This document shows, piece by piece, positions 43,682 to 52,482 of a DNA stretch of 57,024 bases. The stretch comes from Sphingomonas lacusdianchii. Lineage in GTDB: Bacteria; Pseudomonadota; Alphaproteobacteria; Sphingomonadales; Sphingomonadaceae. How positions within the stretch are numbered: position 1 is the first letter of the stretch; each line of letters starts with the position of its first letter. The notes under the pieces were generated by a model. That model saw only the letters and a program-made list of their open reading frames with translations. It was not told where the DNA came from and searched no databases. A program made the translations under genes and the position numbers. The stretch covers positions 1-57,024 of the forward strand of contig NZ_JAKRET010000019.1 in assembly GCF_022664395.1 (NCBI RefSeq), in the 5' to 3' direction.

Positions 43682-44787
43682 AGCGGATAGGATTGTGGCT
43701 GCTGGCATTGCTCGCGGCGACGATGCCGGCACAGGCGCAGCAGGCCAGACGCCTCGTCATCATCGATGACGAAGGCTTCGGCCTCGCCCATGTCATGCTG
43801 CTCGACGCGCCCGATGTCGAGGTGCTGGGCATCACCACCGTCAGCGGCAATGTCTGGGCCAATCGCGCCACCGCCATGGCGCTGAAGGGCGTCGAACGCA
43901 TGGCGCGGAACGTGCCCGTCGTGCAGGGCGCGACCTATCCACTGGTCAATTCCGAGGTGCTGACCGAACGTTGGGAAGCACTGTACGGCAAGCTGACGTG
44001 GAAGGGCGCGTGGATGAAGCAATGGGTCGAACCGACCCAGCAGAGCACCCCGCCCTATCACGGTCCCGACGATCCCGTCGACCTGCCCGGCGGCAACCCG
44101 ACCACCCGCCCCTCGCCCGAGATCGCCGCCAATTTCATGCTGCGCATGGTCCGCGAGCATCCGGCACAGGTGACGATCATCGCCATGGGGCCGCTCACCA
44201 ACCTCGCATTGGCGCAGCGGCTCGATCCCGCCTTTGCCCGCCTTGCGAAGGAACTGGTCTATATGGGCGGCAGCCTCAATCCGCGGCAGGTGCTAAGCAG
44301 CGTATCGGCCACGCAGTTCGCCCGCGAATTCGTCCATTCGCCGCGCCGCGAATTCAATGCGCGCTTCGATCCCGAAGCGGCCAGCATCGTCTCGCGCAGC
44401 CCGTGGCGGCGGATCACCGTGGTCCCGACCGACCCGTCGACCGCGACCGAACTGACGCCCGCCCTGATCGCGCGGTTGCGCGCCGTGTCGCCGCCCGCCG
44501 TCGCCGCATGGATCGGCGCGATGGAACCGGGCTTTCCGCTCTGGGACGAAATCGCCGCCGGCATCTGGCTCGACCCGTCGCTCGTCACGTCGCGCGATAC
44601 CGCCTTCGTCGATTACGACACCCAGTTCGGCCCGAATTACGGCGACATGCTGTCGTGGAGCGCGGGCTATCAGCCCGGCATCGGCGAACAGCGCGCCGAG
44701 ATCGTCCGCACGATCGATCCCGCCGGCCTTGAGGCGCTCATGCTCCGGCTGCTGGCGCACCGGGCGGGCGATAGGCGAAGCCGGTAA
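43678..44787 (+). CDS. Exported nucleoside-hydrolase-like protein with altered metal site
   Basis: A 369-residue protein of the IUNH/nucleoside hydrolase family (PF01156) with a Sec signal peptide (residues 1-20, ending PAQAQ). Family segments are VEVLGITTVSGNVWANRATA, IIAMGPLTNLALA, LVYMGGSLNP, FNARFDPEAASIV and ITVVPTDPST. The normal calcium motif DxDPGxDDA is replaced by DDEGFGLAH (residues 30-38), so two metal-ligand aspartates are Leu and Ala. It may use another metal arrangement, a different substrate, or only bind. The likely role is periplasmic cleavage or handling of purine nucleosides. It overlaps guaD by 4 bases and converges with a LysR gene, overlapping it by 50 bases. Confidence 0.82.
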   Translation: MKRIGLWLLALLAATMPAQAQQARRLVIIDDEGFGLAHVMLLDAPDVEVLGITTVSGNVWANRATAMALKGVERMARNVPVVQGATYPLVNSEVLTERWEALYGKLTWKGAWMKQWVEPTQQSTPPYHGPDDPVDLPGGNPTTRPSPEIAANFMLRMVREHPAQVTIIAMGPLTNLALAQRLDPAFARLAKELVYMGGSLNPRQVLSSVSATQFAREFVHSPRREFNARFDPEAASIVSRSPWRRITVVPTDPSTATELTPALIARLRAVSPPAVAAWIGAMEPGFPLWDEIAAGIWLDPSLVTSRDTAFVDYDTQFGPNYGDMLSWSAGYQPGIGEQRAEIVRTIDPAGLEALMLRLLAHRAGDRRSR

Positions 44788-45673
44788 AGCACGCCTCGAT
44801 CTCGCGCAGCACCATCGCCGCGGCATAGGACGGGGTGCGCGCGGTCGCGGTACACAGCGCCAGCGTCATCGGCCGCAGCACCTTGTCGACGATCCGGGTA
44901 AAGGCAAGCGTGCCTGCACGCACCTCGGTCGATACGTCGAGCGAGGTCAGGATGCCGATACTGTCGCCCGCCTCGATCAGCGACGCGATCATCTGGATAT
45001 TGTCCGACGTCACCCGCCGGTGGAGCGAGACCCCCGACGTCGCCTCCAGCACCGCGACCTGCTGATGCACCGCCAGCGGTGCCGCGGGCAGGATCACCGA
45101 TTGGCCGTCGCAATCTGAAAACCGAACCTCCGCCTTGCGCGCCAGCGGATGCGAGGGCGGCGACACGATGCCCAGCACCACGTCGACGAACGCGCGCACC
45201 GTCAGGTCCTGATAGGATTGCGGGTCGAACAGGATGCCGAAATCGACGTCGTTCGCGGCGATCGCGCGGCGGACCTGTTCGTTGCCCAGCACATGCACCC
45301 CCATGGTGATGCCGGGATGGCTTTGCTGGATCGCATGGATCGCGGCGGGCATCACGCCCTTTGCCAGCGCGTCGATGACCGCGATATCGACATGGCCGCG
45401 CTTCAATCCGCGCAGATCCTCGATCTGCGACAGCGTATCGCCCAGCTGCTTCTGCCAGCGGCCGCCCGCCGCCATCATCACCTCGCCCGCCGCCGTCAGC
45501 CTGAGCCCGGTCGGCAGCCGTTCGAACAGCTGCACGCCCAGTCGCGCCTCGGCATTCAGTATCTGTCGGTCGATCGCCGATGCCGATACCGACAGTTCAT
45601 CGGCGGCCCGGCGGATCGAGCCGAGGCGCCCGACCGCCATGAAATAGCGGATGAACCGTGACAGCGCGGGCAT
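44738..45673 (-). CDS. LysR-family transcriptional regulator (purine locus)
   Basis: A 311-residue LysR protein. The helix-turn-helix region is YFMAVGRLGSIRRAADELSVSASAIDRQ, followed by ILNAEARLGVQLFERLPTGLRLTAAGE. The effector domain covers about residues 90-295. It is divergent from the TonB receptor gene and its own upstream region contains a GCAA-N16-TTGC dyad that also occurs twice upstream of the permease-xdh operon. It is therefore the leading candidate for a purine-responsive regulator of these genes. The 3' end overlaps the nucleoside-hydrolase-like gene by 50 bases in opposite orientation. Confidence 0.9.
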   Translation of the reverse strand: MPALSRFIRYFMAVGRLGSIRRAADELSVSASAIDRQILNAEARLGVQLFERLPTGLRLTAAGEVMMAAGGRWQKQLGDTLSQIEDLRGLKRGHVDIAVIDALAKGVMPAAIHAIQQSHPGITMGVHVLGNEQVRRAIAANDVDFGILFDPQSYQDLTVRAFVDVVLGIVSPPSHPLARKAEVRFSDCDGQSVILPAAPLAVHQQVAVLEATSGVSLHRRVTSDNIQMIASLIEAGDSIGILTSLDVSTEVRAGTLAFTRIVDKVLRPMTLALCTATARTPSYAAAMVLREIEACFTGFAYRPPGAPAAGA

Positions 45674-45685
45674 GCGCTAATTTTT

Positions 45686-45709
45686 GCAACGGATCGTCGT
45701 CATCATTGC
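45686..45709. promoter_or_regulatory. GCAA-N16-TTGC dyad, site 3
   Basis: GCAA (45686-45689) and TTGC (45706-45709), preceded by TTTTT, 12 bases upstream of the LysR start and in the 233-base divergent region before the TonB receptor gene. The remainder of this gap, to 45894, shows nothing I recognise. Confidence 0.6.
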
Positions 45710-45906
45710 GTTTGAATGCAACGATCGCGCCCCGTACGTCAACGTCCAAGTCGAAGAAGGCAGGCGGCCGCATAGCGATGGCCGCACCGGACGGACTGGC
45801 GTGACGACGACGGACATGCACCGGCGCGGCTGCGAACAGGAGAGGCGGGGACATTAGCGACGACCCGGACGTGGGGAACCGGTCGGGCGTCACAGGGGGG
45901 CTGACC

Positions 45907-48390
45907 ATGACGATGCTTGCGCGCTCGAACTCCATCGACCTGCACCGATCGAAACCGGGTCGCCGCACCGGCCCCGCCCTGTTCGCGGCGCTGCTGTGCG
46001 GAACGGCACTGGCCATGCCCGCGCAGGCGCAGGAAGCGGCCGCCACGGCCGAGGCCGATGCGCAGGACGGCAACGACATCGTCGTCACCGGCTCGCTCAA
46101 CGCGCTGCCGGTCAAGGACGTCGGCTCGGTCTTCGGCTTCGACAAGACGCTGGTGGAAACGCCGCGCTCGGCCTCGACGATCAGCGACGAACAGATCGAA
46201 CGCTTCGGCATCACCGAAATCTACGATCTCGTCGCGCAGTCGCCGGGTACCTTCACCAACTCCTTCTTCGGGGTCGGCGGCGCGCTCGATATCCGCGGCA
46301 CGCCGGGCGAGACCTATTTCCGTGGCGTCCGCCGTCTCGACAATGCCGGCAACTATCCGACGCCGATCGCCGCCGCCGACCGGATCGACATCGTGCGCGG
46401 CCCCGCCTCACCGATCTACGGCCCGTCCAAGACCGGCGGCTACGTGAACTTCGTGCCGAAATCGGCGCGCGTCGCGGGCGGCGCGCTGCTGAGCGCCCCG
46501 CGCGGGGAGGTCAGCTATACCGGCGGCAGCTGGGACCGGAACAATCTGCGCGCCGAGGTGCGCGGCCCGGTGCGCGTGCTCGGCGCCGATCTCGGCTACA
46601 GCCTTTATGCCGAGATCGAGGATTCGGGCAGCTATTACCGCAACATGTCGACCAAGCAGACGATCCTGCAAGGCTCGTTCGACCATCAGCTGACCGACCG
46701 CATCCGCATTGAATTCGGCGGCCAGTACCAGAATTTCAAAGGGCAGCAAAATGGTGGCTGGAACCGCCTGACCCAGCAGCTGGTCGACGACGGCACCTAT
46801 ATCACCGGCACCGCCAAGCCGCTCGACACCGATGGCGACGGGCAGATCTCGCAGGGGGAGATCAACGCCTCGATCCCCGGCGGCCTATCGATCTTCGGCA
46901 ATTTCACCTGCCCGAACAGCAGCTTCAGCCCGTTTGCCAGCGGCTTCACCGACGCCTGCTTTACCCAGACCTATCCGCAGCTCAACCTCGTCAACACCGG
47001 CACCGCCAAGCTCAGCCGCCGCGACGTGCTGACCGGCACCGAGGACAAGCTGACCAACAAGCAGACGACGCTCTATTACGACGTCACCTATGACGGGCCG
47101 GGCGAGCTAACGCTGAAGAACCAGCTGTTCTTCGACAATACACAGAATATCAACAACAACGATTACGGCTTTTCGCAGCGCGTCAATTCCTATGTCATCG
47201 AGGACAAGATCGTCGTCGCCAAGTCGATCGACACCGGCATCGGCAAGTTCTCGGGCCAGTTCTCGCCGTCGATCCGCTATGTCAATTTCAACTATGGCGA
47301 CGATTTCGATTTCGAATATTTCCATCGCGTCGACCTGACGCAGGGCTATACGCCGGCGTCGAACCGGCTACTCGCCAACGAATGCAATTGCGGCTATACC
47401 GACCGGGTGTTCGGCCACACGACCGACTATGGTCTCGCCGCGCTGGTCGACCTCGACTTCACCTTCGGCCTCGATCTGCTGCTGGGCGGCCGGTATGACA
47501 AGGTCGACGCCTCGTCGCGCTACGACGCGACGGTGATGGACCGGGTGCCGACGCTGAATTCGGCCAAGGGCAGCGACGATGGCTGGTCGTGGACCGCCAG
47601 CGCGTCGTATAAGCTGCCCTTCGGCATCATCCCCTATGCGACCGCGTCGCAGCAGTCGACGATCGTCGTCGGACAGGGGGCGGAGGTGCTGCCCGAAGCG
47701 GTCGCGTCGGGCTTCATGTCGACCTCGCGCCTGTACGAAGGCGGGGTGAAGGGCAGCTGGCTCAACGACACCCTCTATGCCGCGCTGTCGGTGTACAAAC
47801 AGAACCGGACCGACTTCAACATCCAGTCGATCACCGTCAACCAGGCGGTCGAGACCAAGGGCGTCGAAGCCGAAGCACGCTGGGCGGTCGATCGCCACCT
47901 GCTCGTGACCGGTGCCTATACCCATACCGAGGTCGTGAACCTGACCGGGCTTCAGGCGGGAACGCTGTTCAGCTTCTTCGGGATCGAGGATCTGGTCAAC
48001 GTCACCGACCCGACGCTGCATCTGGGCGGACAGCCGATCGGCCTCGTCCCGATCAACAGCCGCAGCGATGCGCGCCGCGCCGGCATCCCCGCCAACCTCT
48101 ATTCGGCCACCGCCACCTATGGCTTCGACAACGGCCTGTCGTTCAGCGGCAGCGTGGTGAAGGTCGACTCGGTCTTTTCGGGCCAGTCGCAGGCGGTGCG
48201 CCTGCCGGGCTATACGCTGGTCGACCTGTCCAGCTCGTACCAGACCGGCCCGTGGCTGTTCCGCGGTGTCGTCAAGAACGCGACCAATGCGCGCTATTTC
48301 CGCGCCAACTTCACCGAATTGTTCGGCAGCACCATCGTGCTCCCCGAACGGCCGCGCAGCTTCCTCGCCTCTGCCGTCTATAAATTCTGA
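45907..48390 (+). CDS. TonB-dependent receptor, candidate purine/nucleoside transporter
   Basis: An 827-residue outer-membrane receptor. A long signal peptide ends near ALAMPAQAQ (about residue 40). The plug follows (NDIVVTGSLNALPV, ETPRSASTISDEQIERFG, RGTPGETYFRGVRRLDNAGNYPTPI, DRIDIVRGPASPIYGPSKTGGYVNF), then a 22-strand-type barrel ending in Phe (SAVYKF). Residues 307-318 form a perfect EF-hand loop (DTDGDGQISQGE) in what is probably an extracellular loop. A run of six G (45895-45900) six bases before ATG 45907 decides the start; ATG 45913 is possible. The NUP-family gene follows 57 bases downstream. Together with the purine neighbours this suggests uptake of nucleosides or related compounds, but the ligand is unproven. 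Confidence 0.85.
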   Translation: MTMLARSNSIDLHRSKPGRRTGPALFAALLCGTALAMPAQAQEAAATAEADAQDGNDIVVTGSLNALPVKDVGSVFGFDKTLVETPRSASTISDEQIERFGITEIYDLVAQSPGTFTNSFFGVGGALDIRGTPGETYFRGVRRLDNAGNYPTPIAAADRIDIVRGPASPIYGPSKTGGYVNFVPKSARVAGGALLSAPRGEVSYTGGSWDRNNLRAEVRGPVRVLGADLGYSLYAEIEDSGSYYRNMSTKQTILQGSFDHQLTDRIRIEFGGQYQNFKGQQNGGWNRLTQQLVDDGTYITGTAKPLDTDGDGQISQGEINASIPGGLSIFGNFTCPNSSFSPFASGFTDACFTQTYPQLNLVNTGTAKLSRRDVLTGTEDKLTNKQTTLYYDVTYDGPGELTLKNQLFFDNTQNINNNDYGFSQRVNSYVIEDKIVVAKSIDTGIGKFSGQFSPSIRYVNFNYGDDFDFEYFHRVDLTQGYTPASNRLLANECNCGYTDRVFGHTTDYGLAALVDLDFTFGLDLLLGGRYDKVDASSRYDATVMDRVPTLNSAKGSDDGWSWTASASYKLPFGIIPYATASQQSTIVVGQGAEVLPEAVASGFMSTSRLYEGGVKGSWLNDTLYAALSVYKQNRTDFNIQSITVNQAVETKGVEAEARWAVDRHLLVTGAYTHTEVVNLTGLQAGTLFSFFGIEDLVNVTDPTLHLGGQPIGLVPINSRSDARRAGIPANLYSATATYGFDNGLSFSGSVVKVDSVFSGQSQAVRLPGYTLVDLSSSYQTGPWLFRGVVKNATNARYFRANFTELFGSTIVLPERPRSFLASAVYKF

Positions 48391-48447
48391 TGGTGCGCGC
48401 GGGGAGTGCCGGCGACTGGCACCCCCCGCCCCGCCGGAGTATCGATC

Positions 48448-49542
48448 ATGCGTCCTTTCGTCACCGGCCTGCTGCTCGCCGCCGCCGCGCCCGCCCTGTC
48501 GGCCCATGCCGCACCGGCCCCGCCGCCCGCGCCGCTATGCGCCATCGCCGCGCCCTGCGCCAAACCGCTCCCGGTACGGATGGTGGTCGTCACCATGTTC
48601 GAGATCGGCAAAGACGAAGGCGACACCGCCGGCGAGTTCCAGCTGTGGAAGACGCGGCGCAACCTGTATCAGCGCATCCCCTTCCCGCACGGCTATCACG
48701 ATCTCTATTACAATCCCGAAACGCAAATACTGGGCGTGGTCACCGGCGTCGGATCGGTCCGCGCGGCATCGGCGATCACCGCGATCGGCCTCGACACCCG
48801 GCTCGACCTGTCGCACGCCTATTGGCTGGTGGCGGGGATCGCCGGCATCGATCCCGAGGACGCCTCGATCGGTTCGGCGGCATGGGCGCGCTATGTCGTC
48901 GACGGCGATCTGGCGCATGAGATCGACGCGCGCGAAATCCCGGCCGACTGGAAAAGCGGCTATTTCCCGCTCGATCGCCAGGGGCCGAACGATCCCGCCC
49001 CGCCCCGCCAGGACGGCGGCGAGATATTCGCGCTCAATCCCCGGCTGACGGAATGGGCCTATCGCCTGACCCGCGACACCGCGCTGCCCGACGATCCGGG
49101 GATTGCCCGCGAACGCGCGCGCTATACCGACCATCCCAATGCGCGAAAGCCGCCCTTCGTGCTGATCGGCGACCAGTTCTCGGCCATGACCTTCTGGCAC
49201 GGGAGCCTGCTCAACCGCTGGGCCAACGACCACATGCGCTATTTCACGCAGGGCAAGGGCAGCTTCGTCACCAGCGCGATGGAGGAGACCGGCACGCTGC
49301 AGGCGATCGACTATCTCTCGAAGATCGGCCGCGTCGATAAGGACCGCGTCCTCGTCCTGCGCACCGGCAGCAACTATACGCTGCCGCCGCCCGGCGTCAC
49401 CGCCGCCGACTATCTGCTGCGCGAGAATGAAGGCTATGCCGGGCTGAACGCCTCGGTCGAAAGCCTGTACCGCGTCGGCAACCGGGTGGTCGACGAACTG
49501 CTCACCCATTGGGACCGCTACCGCACCACACCGCCCCAATGA
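48448..49542 (+). CDS. Exported NUP-family (purine nucleoside permease) protein
   Basis: A 364-residue protein of the NUP family (PF06516). A Sec signal peptide covers residues 1-22 (MRPFVTGLLLAAAAPALSAHA). Family segments include PVRMVVVTMFEIGKDEGDTAGEFQLW, GVVTGVGSVRAASAITAIGLD, YWLVAGIAGIDPEDASIGSAAWA and FVTSAMEETGTLQAIDYLSK. Despite the family name there are no membrane helices after the signal. The GVGSVRAA and EETGTL motifs resemble nucleoside phosphorylases, so a soluble periplasmic nucleoside-binding or -cleaving protein is more likely than a permease. I chose ATG 48448 (GGAG upstream). The stop overlaps the next gene as ATGA. Confidence 0.83.
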   Translation: MRPFVTGLLLAAAAPALSAHAAPAPPPAPLCAIAAPCAKPLPVRMVVVTMFEIGKDEGDTAGEFQLWKTRRNLYQRIPFPHGYHDLYYNPETQILGVVTGVGSVRAASAITAIGLDTRLDLSHAYWLVAGIAGIDPEDASIGSAAWARYVVDGDLAHEIDAREIPADWKSGYFPLDRQGPNDPAPPRQDGGEIFALNPRLTEWAYRLTRDTALPDDPGIARERARYTDHPNARKPPFVLIGDQFSAMTFWHGSLLNRWANDHMRYFTQGKGSFVTSAMEETGTLQAIDYLSKIGRVDKDRVLVLRTGSNYTLPPPGVTAADYLLRENEGYAGLNASVESLYRVGNRVVDELLTHWDRYRTTPPQ

Positions 49543-50900
49543 TGCTGACCGTCCTCCATTCGGCCGCTGTGCTCGTCACCATGGACGATGACGGGCGCGA
49601 GATCGCCGATGGCGCGATCGCGTGGCGCGACGGGGTGATCACCGCGATCGGCACGACCGAGGCGCTGGCCCCGTTGCGACAGGTCGCCGACCGGACGATC
49701 GATGCGCGCGGCTGCGTGGTGACGCCGGGGCTGGTCAACACCCATCACCACCTGTTCCAGTCGCTGACCCGCGCGGTGCCGGGCGCGACCGATGCCTCGC
49801 TATTCGGTTGGCTCAAGCGGCTCTATCCGATCTGGGCGCGCTATCGCCCCGACGACGTCCATGCCGCCACGCGCCTCGGGCTGGCCGAACTGGCGCTGTC
49901 GGGCTGCTCGCTCAGCACCGATCATCTCTATCTTTACCCGAACGGCGTCACCCTCGACGACACCATCGCCGCCGCCGCCGATATCGGCCTGCGCTTCCAC
50001 GCCACGCGCGGCAGCATGAGCGTCGGCGAAAGCGCGGGCGGCCTGCCCCCCGATGCGCTGGTCGAGCGCGAGCCGGCGATCCTCGCCGACACGATCCGCG
50101 TGATCGACCGGTTCCACGATCCCGCTCCCGGTGCGATGGTCCGCATCGCCGTCGCCCCCTGTTCGCCCTTTTCGGTCAGCGAGGGGCTGATGCGCGACGC
50201 CGCGCTGCTCGCCCGCGACAAGGGCGTGATGCTGCACACCCATCTGGCCGAGGATGACGATGACGTCGCCTTCTCGCTCGAACGGTTCGGTTGCCGGCCG
50301 GGCGTCTATGCCGAACGCCTGGGCTGGACCGGGCCGGACGTGTGGCTGGCGCATTGCGTCAAGCTCGACGCCGACGAGATCGCGCTGTTCGCCGCGACCG
50401 GGACCGGCGTGGCGCACTGCCCCTGCTCGAACTGCCGCCTCGGTGCGGGCATCGCGCCCGTCACCGCGATGCTCGCCGCCGGGGTGCCGCTGGGACTCGG
50501 CGTCGACGGATCGGCATCGAACGACAGCGGCAATTTATTGCTGGAGGCGCGGCACTCGATGCTCCTCCAACGCGTCACCACCGACGCACAGGCGCTGTCG
50601 CCCCGCGCCGCGCTGCGCCTCGCGACGCGCGGCGGGGCGGAAATGCTCGGCCGCGACGATTGCGGTGCGCTGACCGTCGGGCGCCGTGCCGATCTGGCGG
50701 TATGGGACGTGGCGACCGCCGCCAACACCGGGGCATGGGATTCGGTCGCGGGGCTGGTGCTGTGCCCGCCGGCGGGCGTGCGCGACCTGTTCGTCGAAGG
50801 GCGCGCGGTGGTCGCGGGCGGCGTGCTGGTCGGCGTGCCGCTGGCGACGGTCCTCAGCGATGCAGGCCGCTCGGTAGCGCGACTGCGCGACGCCGCCTGA
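49539..50900 (+). CDS. 8-oxoguanine deaminase family amidohydrolase
   Basis: A 453-residue cytoplasmic amidohydrolase of the group that includes 8-oxoguanine deaminase and AtzB-like enzymes. Motifs: VTPGLVNTHHHLFQSLTRAVPGATDASLFGWL (N-terminal metal site and family signature), HTHLAEDDDDV, VWLAHCVKLD, and LGLGVDGSASNDSGNLLLEAR. It would convert 8-oxoguanine to urate, which feeds the urate operon. The start overlaps the NUP gene stop (ATGATG: 49539 or 49542). A similar enzyme is encoded near an adenine deaminase in Pseudomonas aeruginosa. Confidence 0.87.
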   Translation: MMLTVLHSAAVLVTMDDDGREIADGAIAWRDGVITAIGTTEALAPLRQVADRTIDARGCVVTPGLVNTHHHLFQSLTRAVPGATDASLFGWLKRLYPIWARYRPDDVHAATRLGLAELALSGCSLSTDHLYLYPNGVTLDDTIAAAADIGLRFHATRGSMSVGESAGGLPPDALVEREPAILADTIRVIDRFHDPAPGAMVRIAVAPCSPFSVSEGLMRDAALLARDKGVMLHTHLAEDDDDVAFSLERFGCRPGVYAERLGWTGPDVWLAHCVKLDADEIALFAATGTGVAHCPCSNCRLGAGIAPVTAMLAAGVPLGLGVDGSASNDSGNLLLEARHSMLLQRVTTDAQALSPRAALRLATRGGAEMLGRDDCGALTVGRRADLAVWDVATAANTGAWDSVAGLVLCPPAGVRDLFVEGRAVVAGGVLVGVPLATVLSDAGRSVARLRDAA

Positions 50901-50903
50901 TCG

Positions 50904-52292
50904 TTACGCCATCGGGTCCTCCGCCGTCGACCGCGCGCTGAAAAAGGCGTTGAGGCCGACCGCGCTGATCGATGCCAGCACGATCCCCGAATGGAGCAGC
51001 GGGGCGAGTGCTGCCGGCATCGCCTGGAAGAACCGGTCGGACAGCACCGGGATCAGCCCGATGGCGATCGACACGGCGATGGTGACCAGGCGTTCGAAGG
51101 TCAGTTCGACCGACCCGAGGATGCGGATCCCGGTCGCCGCGATCATCCCGAACATCACCAGCGCCGCCCCGCCGAGCACCGGCAGCGGCACCGCCGCGAC
51201 CAGCGCCGCCAGCTTCGGACAGAAGCCGAGCGCCAGTAACACGCCCCCCGCCCCCGCGCAGACGAAGCGCGACCGGACGCCGGTGATGCTCAACAACCCG
51301 ATATTCTGCGCGAAGGAGGTGTAGGGAAAGGTGTTGAACACCCCGCCCAGCACCGTGCCCGCCGCATCGCCGCGCAGCCCGCGCACCATCTGCCGCCGGT
51401 CGACCGGGCGGCCGACCATCTGCCCGGCGGCCATGAACATGCCGAACGATTCGATCATCACCGTCATCATGACAAGGCACATCGCGATCGATGCCGGCAG
51501 TTCGAAGGTCGGCATGCCGAACTGGAACGGCCGCACCAGCGCGAACCATGGCGCGTCGCGCACCGGACTCAAGTCGACCTGCCCCATCGCGCCGGCGATC
51601 ATCGTGCCGGCGACGGTCCCGACCAGCACCGCGCCGCCGCGCAGCAACCCATGGCCGAACCGCATCAGGCACAGCACCACGCCGAGCGTCAGCAACGCCA
51701 GCGACAGATGCGCCGGCGCGCCATAGCCGGGATCGGTCGGCTGCCCGCCCGCGGTCCAATTGATGCCGACCCGCATCAGGCTGAGCCCGATCGATAGGAT
51801 TACCGTGCCGGTCACCGCCGGCGGGAAGAGCCGTGACACCCGCCCGACGAACGGCGCGATCAGGAACCCTAACAGCCCGGCGACGATCACCGCGCCATAG
51901 ATGCCGCGCAGCACCGTTTCGGGCGGCGTGCCCGCTGCATTGCCGGTCGCGATCATCGCCAGCATCGGGCTGATCGATGCGAAGGTCACCCCCATCACGA
52001 TCGGCAGGCGGATGCCGACCTTGGGCAGGCCCAGCGTCTGGATCAGCGTCGCGAAGCCGCACGCGACCAGATCGGCACTGATCAGCAGCCCCAGCTGCGC
52101 GGGCGGCAGGTTCAGCGCGCGCCCGACCACCAGCGGCACCGCCACCGCCCCGGCATACATCACCAGCACATGCTGACACGCCAGCGGCAACAGCCGCCGC
52201 GCGGGCAGCATCGCATCGACGTCGTCCGCGATCGCGGCGACCGGTGCGGGTCCCTGCCCGGCGAGGGGCAACTGCGTCGTCGCCGATTGCAT
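50904..52292 (-). CDS. NCS2-family xanthine/urate-type permease
   Basis: A 462-residue inner-membrane nucleobase:cation symporter of the UraA/UapA branch of NCS2, distinct from the AzgA-like permease at 36430. Features are LACQHVLVMYAGAVAVPLVVG (QH motif in helix 1), GIRLPIVMGVTFASISPM, ESFGMFMAAGQMVGRPVD (the ExxG substrate-site motif) and GVFNTFPYTSFAQNIGLLSITGVRSR (the NQ-type signature). These point to xanthine or urate rather than uracil. I chose ATG 52292 because the upstream extension is not membrane-like. It converges with the 8-oxoguanine deaminase gene and is divergent from adenine deaminase. Confidence 0.9.
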   Translation of the reverse strand: MQSATTQLPLAGQGPAPVAAIADDVDAMLPARRLLPLACQHVLVMYAGAVAVPLVVGRALNLPPAQLGLLISADLVACGFATLIQTLGLPKVGIRLPIVMGVTFASISPMLAMIATGNAAGTPPETVLRGIYGAVIVAGLLGFLIAPFVGRVSRLFPPAVTGTVILSIGLSLMRVGINWTAGGQPTDPGYGAPAHLSLALLTLGVVLCLMRFGHGLLRGGAVLVGTVAGTMIAGAMGQVDLSPVRDAPWFALVRPFQFGMPTFELPASIAMCLVMMTVMIESFGMFMAAGQMVGRPVDRRQMVRGLRGDAAGTVLGGVFNTFPYTSFAQNIGLLSITGVRSRFVCAGAGGVLLALGFCPKLAALVAAVPLPVLGGAALVMFGMIAATGIRILGSVELTFERLVTIAVSIAIGLIPVLSDRFFQAMPAALAPLLHSGIVLASISAVGLNAFFSARSTAEDPMA

Positions 52293-52307
52293 GGCGCCGG
52301 TCTCCGT

Positions 52308-52343
52308 CTGTCGATTGCGTGCTGCGGCGCAACCTATCGACAG
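52308..52343. promoter_or_regulatory. Interrupted inverted repeat in the permease/adenine deaminase intergenic region
   Basis: CTGTCGATTGCG (52308-52319) and CGCAACCTATCGACAG (52328-52343) pair with a 4-base bulge and an 8-base loop. It lies 15 bases upstream of the permease ATG and 140 bases before the adenine deaminase ATG. It contains TTGC/GCAA half-sites but not in the N16 arrangement. Confidence 0.4.
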
Positions 52344-52482
52344 CCGACCGGTCGCCACCAGCGCCGTTTCTGGAACGAAGCGATCGAGAAAAGGCATCGC
52401 TCAACCGCCACGCCAAGGCTATCGCGCGCGCCGCCGATTGCGCATGATGCGCGCCAAGTCCGACCCGAGGGAAGCTGCCCGC

